NCBI GenBank assembly: GCA_022561355.1
Contig: JADFRJ010000127.1
Coordinates: 1-6,863 of the forward strand
Direction of reading: 5' to 3'
Source of the DNA: Chloroflexota bacterium
GTDB taxonomy: Bacteria; Chloroflexota; Dehalococcoidia; DSTF01; RBG-16-68-14
Length of the DNA: 6,863 nucleotides
Made by a program: the position numbers and the translations under genes. Shown here in pieces: positions 1-6,151 of this stretch (its first letter is position 1; every line of letters starts with the position of its first letter). Under the pieces are notes generated by a model. It was not told the DNA's origin, made no database searches, and saw nothing but the letters and a program-made list of their open reading frames with translations.

Positions 1-320
1 CACTTGCCGTCACCGCGCTCTCCCGCTCGCTTGAGTGGACTCGTCACGCGGTCCTGGCTGTAGTGGAGGGTGCACCAGGATGCGCCCTTCTGACAGCCCA
101 TGGGGTTCATGTCGGGCGTGCTCTTGTCGATGAGCGGCAGGACGCCAGCCTGCTCTTCGCGGACGATCTTGCCGTCCTTCGTATATACGCGGAACGGGCA
201 GCCGCCGGGGTAGCAGTCTACGGCGTGACTACCCCAGGTGACCTTGTCCCATTTCCATCGATCGCGGTATGAATCTGCCCAATCGCCGGACATCTGGCTT
301 GAACCAGCTTGCTGTACCAT
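1..320 (-). CDS. Second molybdopterin oxidoreductase alpha subunit, N-terminal part (cut by window edge)
   Basis: This is the first 106 codons of a catalytic subunit of the DMSO-reductase family, type II; the rest lies beyond the left edge. Visible residues include the FS0 [4Fe-4S] ligand set: His32, Cys36 and Cys41 (in SHAVDCYPGGC) and Cys76 (in NPMGCQKGASW). From about residue 16 it matches the neighbouring full-length alpha subunit at about half of positions, with one single-residue gap, so the two are paralogues. The ATG at 320 is chosen because GGAGG lies 8 nt upstream; a second ATG at codon 10 is less well placed. The leader (MVQQAGSSQMSGDWADSYRD) has no twin-arginine motif or hydrophobic stretch, so export is not evident. 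It follows the thiolase gene by 103 nt, with a hairpin between them, so it may be a separate transcription unit. Family assignment is firm; the substrate is unknown. Confidence 0.9.
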   Translation of the reverse strand, partial: MVQQAGSSQMSGDWADSYRDRWKWDKVTWGSHAVDCYPGGCPFRVYTKDGKIVREEQAGVLPLIDKSTPDMNPMGCQKGASWCTLHYSQDRVTSPLKRAGERGDGK

Positions 321-328
321 CAGGACAA

Positions 329-333
329 CCTCC
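329..333 (-). promoter_or_regulatory. Shine-Dalgarno for the second alpha subunit
   Basis: GGAGG is read on the minus strand 8 nt before the ATG at 320. It decides the start of the left-edge alpha gene over the in-frame ATG nine codons downstream. Confidence 0.75.
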
Positions 334-356
334 AGTCGCTTAATTTAGCAGTCGCT
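333..356. repeat. 8-bp direct repeat, possible operator
   Basis: The octamer CAGTCGCT (plus strand) occurs at 333-340 and again at 349-356, exactly 16 bp apart. The spacer TAATTTAG is A/T-rich in an otherwise GC-rich window. The second copy also lies inside a small inverted repeat, TTAGC-AGTC-GCTAA (345-358). The pair abuts the Shine-Dalgarno of the second alpha gene, so a regulator-binding site is possible. No convincing -35/-10 pair could be assigned around it; TAAATT on the minus strand, preceded by TGC, is at best a weak extended -10. Confidence 0.35.
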
Positions 357-371
357 AAGATAACCAGGTAG

Positions 372-406
372 GGCCATTCGGCCCATAGGGAGCGGGCCGG
401 ATGGCC
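372..406 (-). terminator. Strong hairpin after the thiolase gene, probable terminator
   Basis: Arms 372-384 and 394-406 pair over 13 positions (12 Watson-Crick and one mismatch that can form G-U in one RNA sense) around a 9-nt loop. The stem is almost entirely G/C. It starts 17 nt beyond the thiolase stop codon, in the right place for ending the beta-alpha-DUF35-thiolase transcript. On the minus strand it is followed by CTACCTGGTTATCTT, which is T-rich but lacks a true T run, so termination may be weak or factor-assisted. The left arm itself contains a smaller palindrome (371-384). Confidence 0.5.
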
Positions 407-423
407 GCATGATTGGCTTGGCT

Positions 424-1566
424 CTAGGGGCGCTTGAGGATGTGAACGATGCAGACGCCGCCGACGCCGACCATGTGAACCAGCCCGACGCGCGCGCCGG
501 CGACCTGGCGCGGCCCGGAGAGGCCGCGTAGCTGCTGGACGGTCTCCCATACCTGGGCGAGGCCCGTAGGCCCTAGTGGGTGGCCTCGTGCAAGGAGCCC
601 GCCATCGGTGCTGAAAGGGATGCGGCCACCGATGGCGGTGTCGCCGTTCTCGACCATGCGCTCGCCTTCGCCCACTTCACAGAAGCCGAGTTGCTCGCAG
701 TACTCGATCTCCTCCACGGTGAAGGCGTCGTGGACCTGAACGAGGTCGATGTCGTCAGGCCCGAGGCCGGCCTGAGCGTACGCCTCCTGCGCGGTGAGGT
801 GCGTGGTCTCCGCTTCGCTGGGAGGCCCGTTCTCGTAGATGCCCGAGCGGAACGCGGATGCTTCGACCGTGATCAGCGGCCGCACCCCGAGCTGCCGCGC
901 TCTCTCCTCGCTCACCACCACGGCGGCGGCCGCGCCGTCTCCCATCGGGCAGCAGTGCGGCACTGTGAGCGGGTCCGCGATCATGCGGGCGTGCGCGATC
1001 TCCTCGACGGTGAGTTCGTTCTGGAGCTGGGCGAACGGGTTGTGGCTGGCGTGCTTGTGGTTCTTGACGCTAACGAGCGCGAACTGTTCGATCGTCGAGC
1101 CGAAGTCGTGCATGCGGCGCCTGGTGCGCATCGCGAAGTAGCCGGCGGGGGGCATGACGCCCTGCATGCGGCGGATGTTCCCCTCACGCGCCTCAGGGCT
1201 GCCTGGCCTCGCGGAGCCGCCCCCGAAGCTCTGGCTGAGCTTGCCAACGCCGATGGCCGCGGCGACGTCGACACGGCCCGACGCCACTGCGAGGCTGGCC
1301 TCGCGAAACGCGCTCGAGCCGCTGGCCGATGCGTTGTCGATGTTGATGATCGGCAGGCCCGTCTGGCCGAGCTGCGCGCCAATGCCGGTCCCCGGCGTCA
1401 TGCCACCGCCGACAACGCCGCAGTACATCAACTGAACGTCGCGCCACGCCAGACCCGCGTCGGAGAGCGCGGCCAGGACCGCTTCGACACCGAGATCGCT
1501 GAGCGTCCTATCGCGATGGCGGCCAAACGGCAGCATGCCCACGCCTGCGACGGCTGCCTTCGTCAT
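424..1566 (-). CDS. Thiolase-superfamily protein (SCP2/lipid-transfer type) lacking the catalytic cysteines; possible acyl-CoA aldolase
   Basis: This 380-residue protein has the full length of the SCP-x/lipid-transfer thiolase group. The nucleophile motif, normally N-x-C-A-S-G, reads N78-A-S80-A-S-G, so serine replaces the acyl-accepting cysteine. The VHDAF motif (His279) and the GHPLGPTG motif (His329) are intact. The C-terminal Cys-x-Gly element is replaced by HMVG (His364). A family member without either cysteine is unlikely to perform ordinary thiolysis. In the Ltp2 steroid side-chain aldolase the thiolase fold has lost its cysteine chemistry and works with a DUF35 partner; the gene just upstream here is a DUF35 protein. 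The start ATG overlaps that gene's stop codon (ATGA), implying translational coupling and a physical complex. The fold and pairing are clear. The aldolase role is inferred; a non-catalytic or other CoA-ester role is possible. Confidence 0.9.
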   Translation of the reverse strand: MTKAAVAGVGMLPFGRHRDRTLSDLGVEAVLAALSDAGLAWRDVQLMYCGVVGGGMTPGTGIGAQLGQTGLPIINIDNASASGSSAFREASLAVASGRVDVAAAIGVGKLSQSFGGGSARPGSPEAREGNIRRMQGVMPPAGYFAMRTRRRMHDFGSTIEQFALVSVKNHKHASHNPFAQLQNELTVEEIAHARMIADPLTVPHCCPMGDGAAAAVVVSEERARQLGVRPLITVEASAFRSGIYENGPPSEAETTHLTAQEAYAQAGLGPDDIDLVQVHDAFTVEEIEYCEQLGFCEVGEGERMVENGDTAIGGRIPFSTDGGLLARGHPLGPTGLAQVWETVQQLRGLSGPRQVAGARVGLVHMVGVGGVCIVHILKRP

Positions 1567-1985
1567 CGGTTGAGGTCTGCCGGCTCGAAGCCGTATCCGA
1601 CGAGTTCGTTGCCATCGTCATCATGCCCCTGCGGGACAAGGCAGAGCCGCACGGGCATGCCGATCGCCGGCGCGTCTGGGTCGCAGTTCACGACGCCGGT
1701 CACACGCGGCCCGCCGGCGAGGTCTATCTGGCCGACGACGTAGGGGATGAATCCGTCTCGCTGTCGGCCCAACTCGCGGACGACGGTCCACGTATACAAC
1801 TCGCCGTCCTGCGATGCCTCTTCGGTCTGCATCTCGTCGCTGGAGCAGGCCGCGCAACGCTCACGCGGCGGAAAGTAGCGCTCGTTGCAGGACGAGCAGC
1901 GCGACACGAGCAGGACGGGCCGGCCATCGGCGATCCTGAACACGCCATCCACCAGCGGAATGGGCGCGCCGCTGTCCGGCGTCAT
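1563..1985 (-). CDS. DUF35 zinc-ribbon/OB-fold protein, partner of the thiolase-like protein
   Basis: This 140-residue protein has the two-part structure of the DUF35 (ChsH2 C-terminal-like) family. The rubredoxin-type zinc ribbon has Cys30-x2-Cys33 (SRCSSC) and Cys44-x2-Cys47 (RCAAC). From about residue 62 a beta-rich OB-fold follows, containing the characteristic YTWTVV and PYVVGQIDL stretches. Such proteins bind thiolase-fold enzymes and are needed for their stability or activity; in steroid side-chain cleavage the DUF35 domain is an obligate part of the aldolase. Its gene lies 27 nt after the alpha-subunit stop and its stop overlaps the thiolase start by ATGA, so all are probably one operon. 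The Shine-Dalgarno is poor (GGGACGG-like), suggesting reinitiation from the upstream gene. No substrate can be deduced. Confidence 0.92.
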   Translation of the reverse strand: MTPDSGAPIPLVDGVFRIADGRPVLLVSRCSSCNERYFPPRERCAACSSDEMQTEEASQDGELYTWTVVRELGRQRDGFIPYVVGQIDLAGGPRVTGVVNCDPDAPAIGMPVRLCLVPQGHDDDGNELVGYGFEPADLNR

Positions 1986-2012
1986 GCCGCCGTCCCGGGG
2001 CGGGCCGTTGCG

Positions 2013-4901
2013 CTAACGCGCACCGTTGCGCCGGGCGCGCTTGGGCCGGCCGTTCTTCTTGCCGTTCGACCGCGTGGCGGCAGGGAGCTTCTCCAGCTCC
2101 ACGCGGACGGCGCGGTCGACGGGGATCGGCTGCCATTGGATGGGCCAGTAACGAAGATGTCCGTAGCCACCGGCAAAGTGTAGCCACTTCACCATGCCTG
2201 GCTCTACATCCATGGGGCCGCGCCACTCGCGGAACTGATACGGGTCCCAGCCGTTGTAGCAGATCACCTGGCCGGGCATGACTGAGGAAGCGATCTTGAC
2301 GTGGACCATAAAGTCGCCCACGTCGTTGTAGACGCGGATTTCTTCATCGTCCGCGATCCCTCGCGCCTCGGCATCGCCGGGGTTCATCACAAGGTGGGGG
2401 CGGCCCCGATGCGTCTGGAGCAGCATCCGGTTCGTGATGTTCATGGAGTGGATGCTCCAGCGGTTGTGGCCGGACGTGAGCACGAACGGGTAGTCGCCGC
2501 CCATCTTCGGTGTCTCCTTGTGGACGGGCAGCTCCTCGCCGGCCTCGATGAACCAGGGATGGTCGATGTAGAACTGCGCGCGACGCGTCAGCGTAGGGTA
2601 GGGGAGGCCCTTCTCCACGTGCCACTGGAGCGCTGTGTACGGTTTTTCGGGTGTCGCATCCGTCGCCTGGTTCAGCGTGTAGACGTTCTTGCCGGTGGCG
2701 ATGAACTCGGCATAGCCCTTCTTCTTGATCGTCTTCAGGGTGGTACCTTTGGCCAGCATGCCGGCCTCGGCGGTGTCACGGATCCACTCGTCGATCAGTT
2801 CGTCCGCGTCCTCGATCCCCAGGGTCATGTCGTAGTAGAGGTTGTCCAGCTTGTGTGTCCGCCCAACGCTGTCCTTGTACTCCACCAGCTCACGCGCCTT
2901 CGCGCGCTCCTCGATCGCCTTCGCGAGCCGGCGGAAGATGTCCCATTCGTTGAGCGAATCGCCCTGTGGTTCCGCGGCGCCGTCCGAGTACTTAAGCTGC
3001 AGAAGGTTGGCGGCCGCCATGTGGAAGTTCGGCTTCTCGTAATGCTGGGAGGCGGGCAGGACGTAGTCAGAGAACCTGCCGGTTGTGCTCATCCGCCAAT
3101 CGATGCTGACGATCAGATCGAGCTTCGGCCAGAGATGCTTGAGCAGTTGGGTGCCGCCGCCGCGCTGGCGTCGGAGCATGTTGCCGCCGACCTCGAAGAG
3201 CACGCGTGGCGGCTGATCCGCGGCCGGCTTGATGACGCCCTCCCACCAGCCTTTGTCGATCGCTTCCTGAAAATATTCGTCGAAGCTGCGCTTCATGGTG
3301 GGGTCGCCCCACTCGCGGTTGTTCCAGCGTTCCCTGTAGCCGCAGTGGTTGTACCAGAAGAATGCGGGCGGCACGAAACCCGTGACGCCGGTGCGGACGG
3401 CGTTGACAACGCCGTCAATGGCGATCATCTCTTCGGTGTCGTCGCTGGTATCCATGCCCGCCATCTTCTCGAGGCCTTTGCGCATCGCGAGGACGCGCCG
3501 CGCCTCCGCGAGACCCGGACGCTTCTTCAGGCCAAACATGTTCTGCCCTTCGAGGCCGCTGCCGATCGACCAGCTCCCGATACCGGAACCGAGACGTCCC
3601 CAGTTGCTCGTTAGGCCCAACAACAGCAGCATCGAGCGCTGCATGAGGTCGCCGTGGTAGTACTTGCAGACGTTCATCCCCATGAAGATGGACGTCCGCT
3701 TCTTCGCGATCTTCCTGGCGATCATGCGGATGACGTCCGCGTTCACGCCGCAGACCTTGGACGCCTTCGCAGGCGTGTAGTCGCGGTTGAGTTGGGAGAG
3801 GAGCAGCGCGAAGGCCGGCGTCACGGTCACGCGGGAGCCGTCCTTCAGGCGTACTTGGCGTTTGCCCTCGAGTGCCGGCCTCACTTTTCTCCAGCGAAGT
3901 GTGCCCTTGGGCGCCTTCGCAATGCGTCGCGTGGCAGTGTCCCAGGCGTAGAACTGTTCCTCGTCGCCGTCCTCCTTCAGGTCGCTTTCGCGGAGGAAGC
4001 GTTTCGTGTCGAGCCGGACGAGGAGCGGCAGGTCGGTCTGCTCCTTGACGAAGCGCTTGCTGTAGAGGTCTTCCTTGATGATCGTGTGGCACATTGCCAG
4101 CGCGAGCGCCGCGTCCGTACCCGGCCGCACCGAGAAGAAGTAGTCGGCGTGGATGCTGGAGGGACCCGCGTCCGGCGCCAGGTGGATCACTTCGCAGCCC
4201 TGGTAGCGGCTCTCAGCGATGGCGTGATAGTTGGGGATCTGTGTGTAGACGGGGTTGCAGTGCCAGATGAGGCGGAGCTTCGTCAGGCCGGAATCCGGGC
4301 CGCCCACGGGGTTGAACTTGCCCCACGTGATGTAGTGGCCAGGCTGGAAGTCGTTGATGACCCCGTTCACGTCGGTGCTGACACCGCCGAGCAGGTCGAC
4401 GATCAACCGGCGGGTGGGCCATGTGGCCATCGTGCCGCCCTCGGCGGGCGTCATCTCATGGATGATCGACTCGGGCCCACCTTCCTCGATCGCGTTCAGC
4501 ATGCGATCGGCGATGTCCGCCAGCGCTTCGTCCCAGGAGACGCGCTCCCAGTTGCCTTCGCCGCGCTCGCCTACACGCCGAAGCGGATAGAGGACGCGCT
4601 CCTTCCCGTAGAGCGTCTGGCTCCAAGACGCGCCCTTCTGGCACCCCATGGGGTTCTTGTCAGGCACGCCTTCGACCTTACTCGGCGGGTTGGCGCCGGC
4701 CACCTCTTCAAACGCGACCTTCCCGTCCTTGAGGTAGATGTGATACATGCAGCTACCCGGATAGCAGTCCACGCAGTGGGTGGCCCAGGCGACGTTGTCC
4801 CAGGCCCACTTCTTCCGGTAGCTGTCCATTGTGCGTGGGTCTGGGGTGCGTGAGCCCGGCTGGTGCTTGGCTGGGGGCGTCTTAGCTGTCGTTCGTCCCA
4901 C
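2013..4901 (-). CDS. Molybdopterin (Mo-bisMGD) oxidoreductase catalytic alpha subunit, DMSO-reductase family type II
   Basis: This 962-residue protein has the length of EbdA/steroid C25 dehydrogenase-type alpha subunits. The FS0 cluster ligands are His42, Cys46, Cys51 (THCVDCYPGSC) and Cys87 (NPMGCQKGASW). A histidine first ligand is the hallmark of type II enzymes. Asp184 in INDFQPGHYITWG is the likely Mo ligand, by position. Cofactor-domain motifs follow: WHCNP (213-217), the TSNWGRLGSGIG stretch (431-442), VGGNMLRR (571-578), SDYVLPASQHYE (611-622), and the C-terminal dinucleotide-binding domain (LTSGHNRWSIHS, 808-819; VMNPGDAEARG, 838-848). The start is a GTG with AGGAG 6 nt upstream. No Tat signal is visible in the first 40 residues. 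An unusual basic tail ends the protein (946-962, 8 Lys/Arg of 17). It would oxidise or reduce its substrate at Mo and exchange electrons with the beta subunit encoded 29 nt upstream. Hydroxylation of a hydrocarbon-like substrate is suggested by the neighbours; a reductase role is not excluded. Confidence 0.95.
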   Translation of the reverse strand: MGRTTAKTPPAKHQPGSRTPDPRTMDSYRKKWAWDNVAWATHCVDCYPGSCMYHIYLKDGKVAFEEVAGANPPSKVEGVPDKNPMGCQKGASWSQTLYGKERVLYPLRRVGERGEGNWERVSWDEALADIADRMLNAIEEGGPESIIHEMTPAEGGTMATWPTRRLIVDLLGGVSTDVNGVINDFQPGHYITWGKFNPVGGPDSGLTKLRLIWHCNPVYTQIPNYHAIAESRYQGCEVIHLAPDAGPSSIHADYFFSVRPGTDAALALAMCHTIIKEDLYSKRFVKEQTDLPLLVRLDTKRFLRESDLKEDGDEEQFYAWDTATRRIAKAPKGTLRWRKVRPALEGKRQVRLKDGSRVTVTPAFALLLSQLNRDYTPAKASKVCGVNADVIRMIARKIAKKRTSIFMGMNVCKYYHGDLMQRSMLLLLGLTSNWGRLGSGIGSWSIGSGLEGQNMFGLKKRPGLAEARRVLAMRKGLEKMAGMDTSDDTEEMIAIDGVVNAVRTGVTGFVPPAFFWYNHCGYRERWNNREWGDPTMKRSFDEYFQEAIDKGWWEGVIKPAADQPPRVLFEVGGNMLRRQRGGGTQLLKHLWPKLDLIVSIDWRMSTTGRFSDYVLPASQHYEKPNFHMAAANLLQLKYSDGAAEPQGDSLNEWDIFRRLAKAIEERAKARELVEYKDSVGRTHKLDNLYYDMTLGIEDADELIDEWIRDTAEAGMLAKGTTLKTIKKKGYAEFIATGKNVYTLNQATDATPEKPYTALQWHVEKGLPYPTLTRRAQFYIDHPWFIEAGEELPVHKETPKMGGDYPFVLTSGHNRWSIHSMNITNRMLLQTHRGRPHLVMNPGDAEARGIADDEEIRVYNDVGDFMVHVKIASSVMPGQVICYNGWDPYQFREWRGPMDVEPGMVKWLHFAGGYGHLRYWPIQWQPIPVDRAVRVELEKLPAATRSNGKKNGRPKRARRNGAR

Positions 4902-4907
4902 GGTGCT

Positions 4908-4912
4908 CTCCT
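4908..4912 (-). promoter_or_regulatory. Shine-Dalgarno supporting the GTG start of alpha
   Basis: AGGAG within GAGAGGAGAGCACC lies 6 nt before the GTG at 4901. It supports GTG over the internal ATG at codon 25, even though similarity with the paralogue only begins near that ATG. Confidence 0.7.
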
Positions 4913-4930
4913 CTCCCTCGCGTTAGGGCG

Positions 4931-5998
4931 TTATTTACTCGTGACAGGTGTGAGCTTGATCGTCGCTGGGTCCTTGTCGAACGGCCCGAAGAGGTCCTTC
5001 CAGCGGAAGACGGTGAGCACGTCCATCAGCTCCGATTTCTTGCCGGACTGTGTCTTCTTCAGCTCTGCCTTCAACGTGGAGAGCGCGTCTCCCACCTTAG
5101 GGCCGAAGAGCTGCTCCAGATACTCGGTGGGGATGCGCGGCTGGTCCGGGTCGGGCGATCCGTCCTCCTTGAGGCGGGCGGGCGCGAGCGGGGGCACGTA
5201 GAAGATGTTCGGGCCGGTAGCGTATTCAGGGTGCAGCGGCAGCGCCACCTGCCAGTCGTGTACGAGCTTGTGGATGGGCCCTTGAGCGTCGTCTAGGTAG
5301 CCTACGAACGCGAGCCGGCCCGGGCACTGCCTGGCGCATGCGGGCGCGACCCCCTTCTCCAGTCTTGGGAGGCACATGATGCAGTGCTGGCTGACCTGAC
5401 GCACGTGGTTGAAGAAGATCGCTTTGTAGGGGCAGGCCCGCGAGCAGTACTGGTGGCCCTCGCAGCGCTCCTCGTCCCGCAGCACAATGCCATCCTCTTC
5501 GCGCTTGTACATGGCGCCGCTGGGACACGCATCCACGCAGGCCGGGTGCGTGCAGTGGTTGCAGAGCCGCGGCAGGTAAAAGAAGTAGCTGTTCGGCCAC
5601 TCGCCGGCCCCCTGGTCCTCTTCCCAGTTAGGCCCCCAGGTGGGAGCTTCCCCCTGAGGTGCGAAATGGACCGACGTCCCCTTGCCGCCGTAGAACACCT
5701 CGTCGTAGTTGAAGTCCCAGCCGCCGCCGAACGATTCGCGATCGGGTGCCTTGCCCAGTTGCAGGACGCCGTCCCGATAACCGCCGCCCATCTGCTCCCA
5801 ATCCTTCGGGTAGCCGCGGCCGGGCATGGTGTTCACGCTGCACCACCACATGTAGTCGGTGCCTTCCTGCCGGTCGTCGTCGCGGGTCCACAGCATCTTG
5901 CAGGCGACGGCGCAGGTCTGGCAGCCGATGCATTTGTTGAGGTCGAAAACCATGGCGATCTGACGGGGTTGGTTCTTGGGGCGGGCCTTCGATGGCAT
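4931..5998 (-). CDS. Iron-sulfur (four-cluster ferredoxin) beta subunit of the molybdoenzyme
   Basis: This 355-residue protein is the electron-transfer subunit of an NarH/EbdB type complex. Counting from the chosen ATG, four cysteine groups are visible: Cys23-x2-Cys26-x2-Cys29-x3-Cys33 (NKCIGCQTC); Cys146-x2-Cys149-x4-Cys154-x3-Cys158 (LCNHCTHPACVDACP); Cys179-x2-His182-x2-Cys185-x3-Cys189 (RCEGHQYCSRACPYKA); Cys206-x2-Cys209-x11-Cys221-x3-Cys225 (HCIMCLPR, ACARQCPG). This predicts three [4Fe-4S] clusters and one [3Fe-4S] cluster, the last because His replaces one Cys in group three; NarH has Trp there. The opening QIAMVFDLNKCIGCQTC is typical of hydrocarbon-dehydrogenase beta subunits. ATG 5998 is chosen because GGAGGA precedes it by 6 nt; a longer in-frame start at 6034 would place this site inside the coding region. 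It stands before alpha, the reverse of the common A-B order. No haem subunit or chaperone gene follows. Confidence 0.95.
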   Translation of the reverse strand: MPSKARPKNQPRQIAMVFDLNKCIGCQTCAVACKMLWTRDDDRQEGTDYMWWCSVNTMPGRGYPKDWEQMGGGYRDGVLQLGKAPDRESFGGGWDFNYDEVFYGGKGTSVHFAPQGEAPTWGPNWEEDQGAGEWPNSYFFYLPRLCNHCTHPACVDACPSGAMYKREEDGIVLRDEERCEGHQYCSRACPYKAIFFNHVRQVSQHCIMCLPRLEKGVAPACARQCPGRLAFVGYLDDAQGPIHKLVHDWQVALPLHPEYATGPNIFYVPPLAPARLKEDGSPDPDQPRIPTEYLEQLFGPKVGDALSTLKAELKKTQSGKKSELMDVLTVFRWKDLFGPFDKDPATIKLTPVTSK

Positions 5999-6004
5999 GC
6001 GCAT

Positions 6005-6010
6005 TCCTCC
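6005..6010 (-). promoter_or_regulatory. Shine-Dalgarno deciding the beta-subunit start
   Basis: GGAGGA (minus strand) directly abuts one ATG (6004) and lies 6 nt before the next in-frame ATG (5998). Normal spacing selects 5998, giving a protein that begins MPSKARPKNQPRQIAMVFD. Confidence 0.8.
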
Positions 6011-6062
6011 ACTCACGGGCTGGCTACGCCACACCGTTGCACACGCCTCCGCGCGCTTTCTA

Positions 6063-6076
6063 GGGCCAAGCGGCCC
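6063..6076. repeat. GGGCC-N4-GGCCC palindrome upstream of the beta gene
   Basis: A perfect 5-bp GC inverted repeat with a 4-nt centre (AAGC on the plus strand), 64 nt before the beta start codon. A near-identical element (TAGGGCCA-NN-CGGCCC, 14 of 16 positions conserved including the flanking TA) occurs at 369-384, 50 nt before the second alpha gene. On the minus strand it is not followed by a T run, so a simple terminator is doubtful; an operator or a decayed terminator remains possible. Confidence 0.35.
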
Positions 6077-6151
6077 GTTCTTGCCTGCCGGAAGTCATCG
6101 TGTGGACATGCGGCATGCGTAGAGCGATGCGCTTCGGCTCTTGCCGGGGAG

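Noticed and set aside
580..1743. Plus-strand 387-codon open frame opposite thiolase and DUF35
   Set aside because: It spans the junction of two well-supported minus-strand genes and shows no family motif, so it is a composition artefact.
2301..4853. Two long plus-strand open frames (2301-3614 and 3654-4853) opposite the alpha gene
   Set aside because: They lie antisense to a gene with clear cofactor and cluster motifs, lack recognisable domains and have the Arg/Val/His/Asp-rich composition of GC-rich shadow frames.
2013..4901. Respiratory nitrate reductase NarG
   Set aside because: The protein is about 962 residues, well short of NarG (over 1200), and the neighbours are a thiolase/DUF35 pair rather than narJ and narI.
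5999..6034. Longer beta subunit starting at 6034 (12 extra residues)
   Set aside because: The extension would encode the GGAGGA ribosome site itself and adds no recognisable signal; 5998 has ideal spacing.
6121..6141. Bulged 7-bp hairpin just after the alpha remnant, considered as a terminator
   Set aside because: It has a bulge and is followed by no T tract on the minus strand; it might be a relic of the lost gene's terminator but cannot be supported.
6011..6151. Promoter for the beta operon
   Set aside because: No hexamer pair with acceptable spacing was visible on the minus strand; apart from the palindrome at 6063-6076 I see nothing to call.
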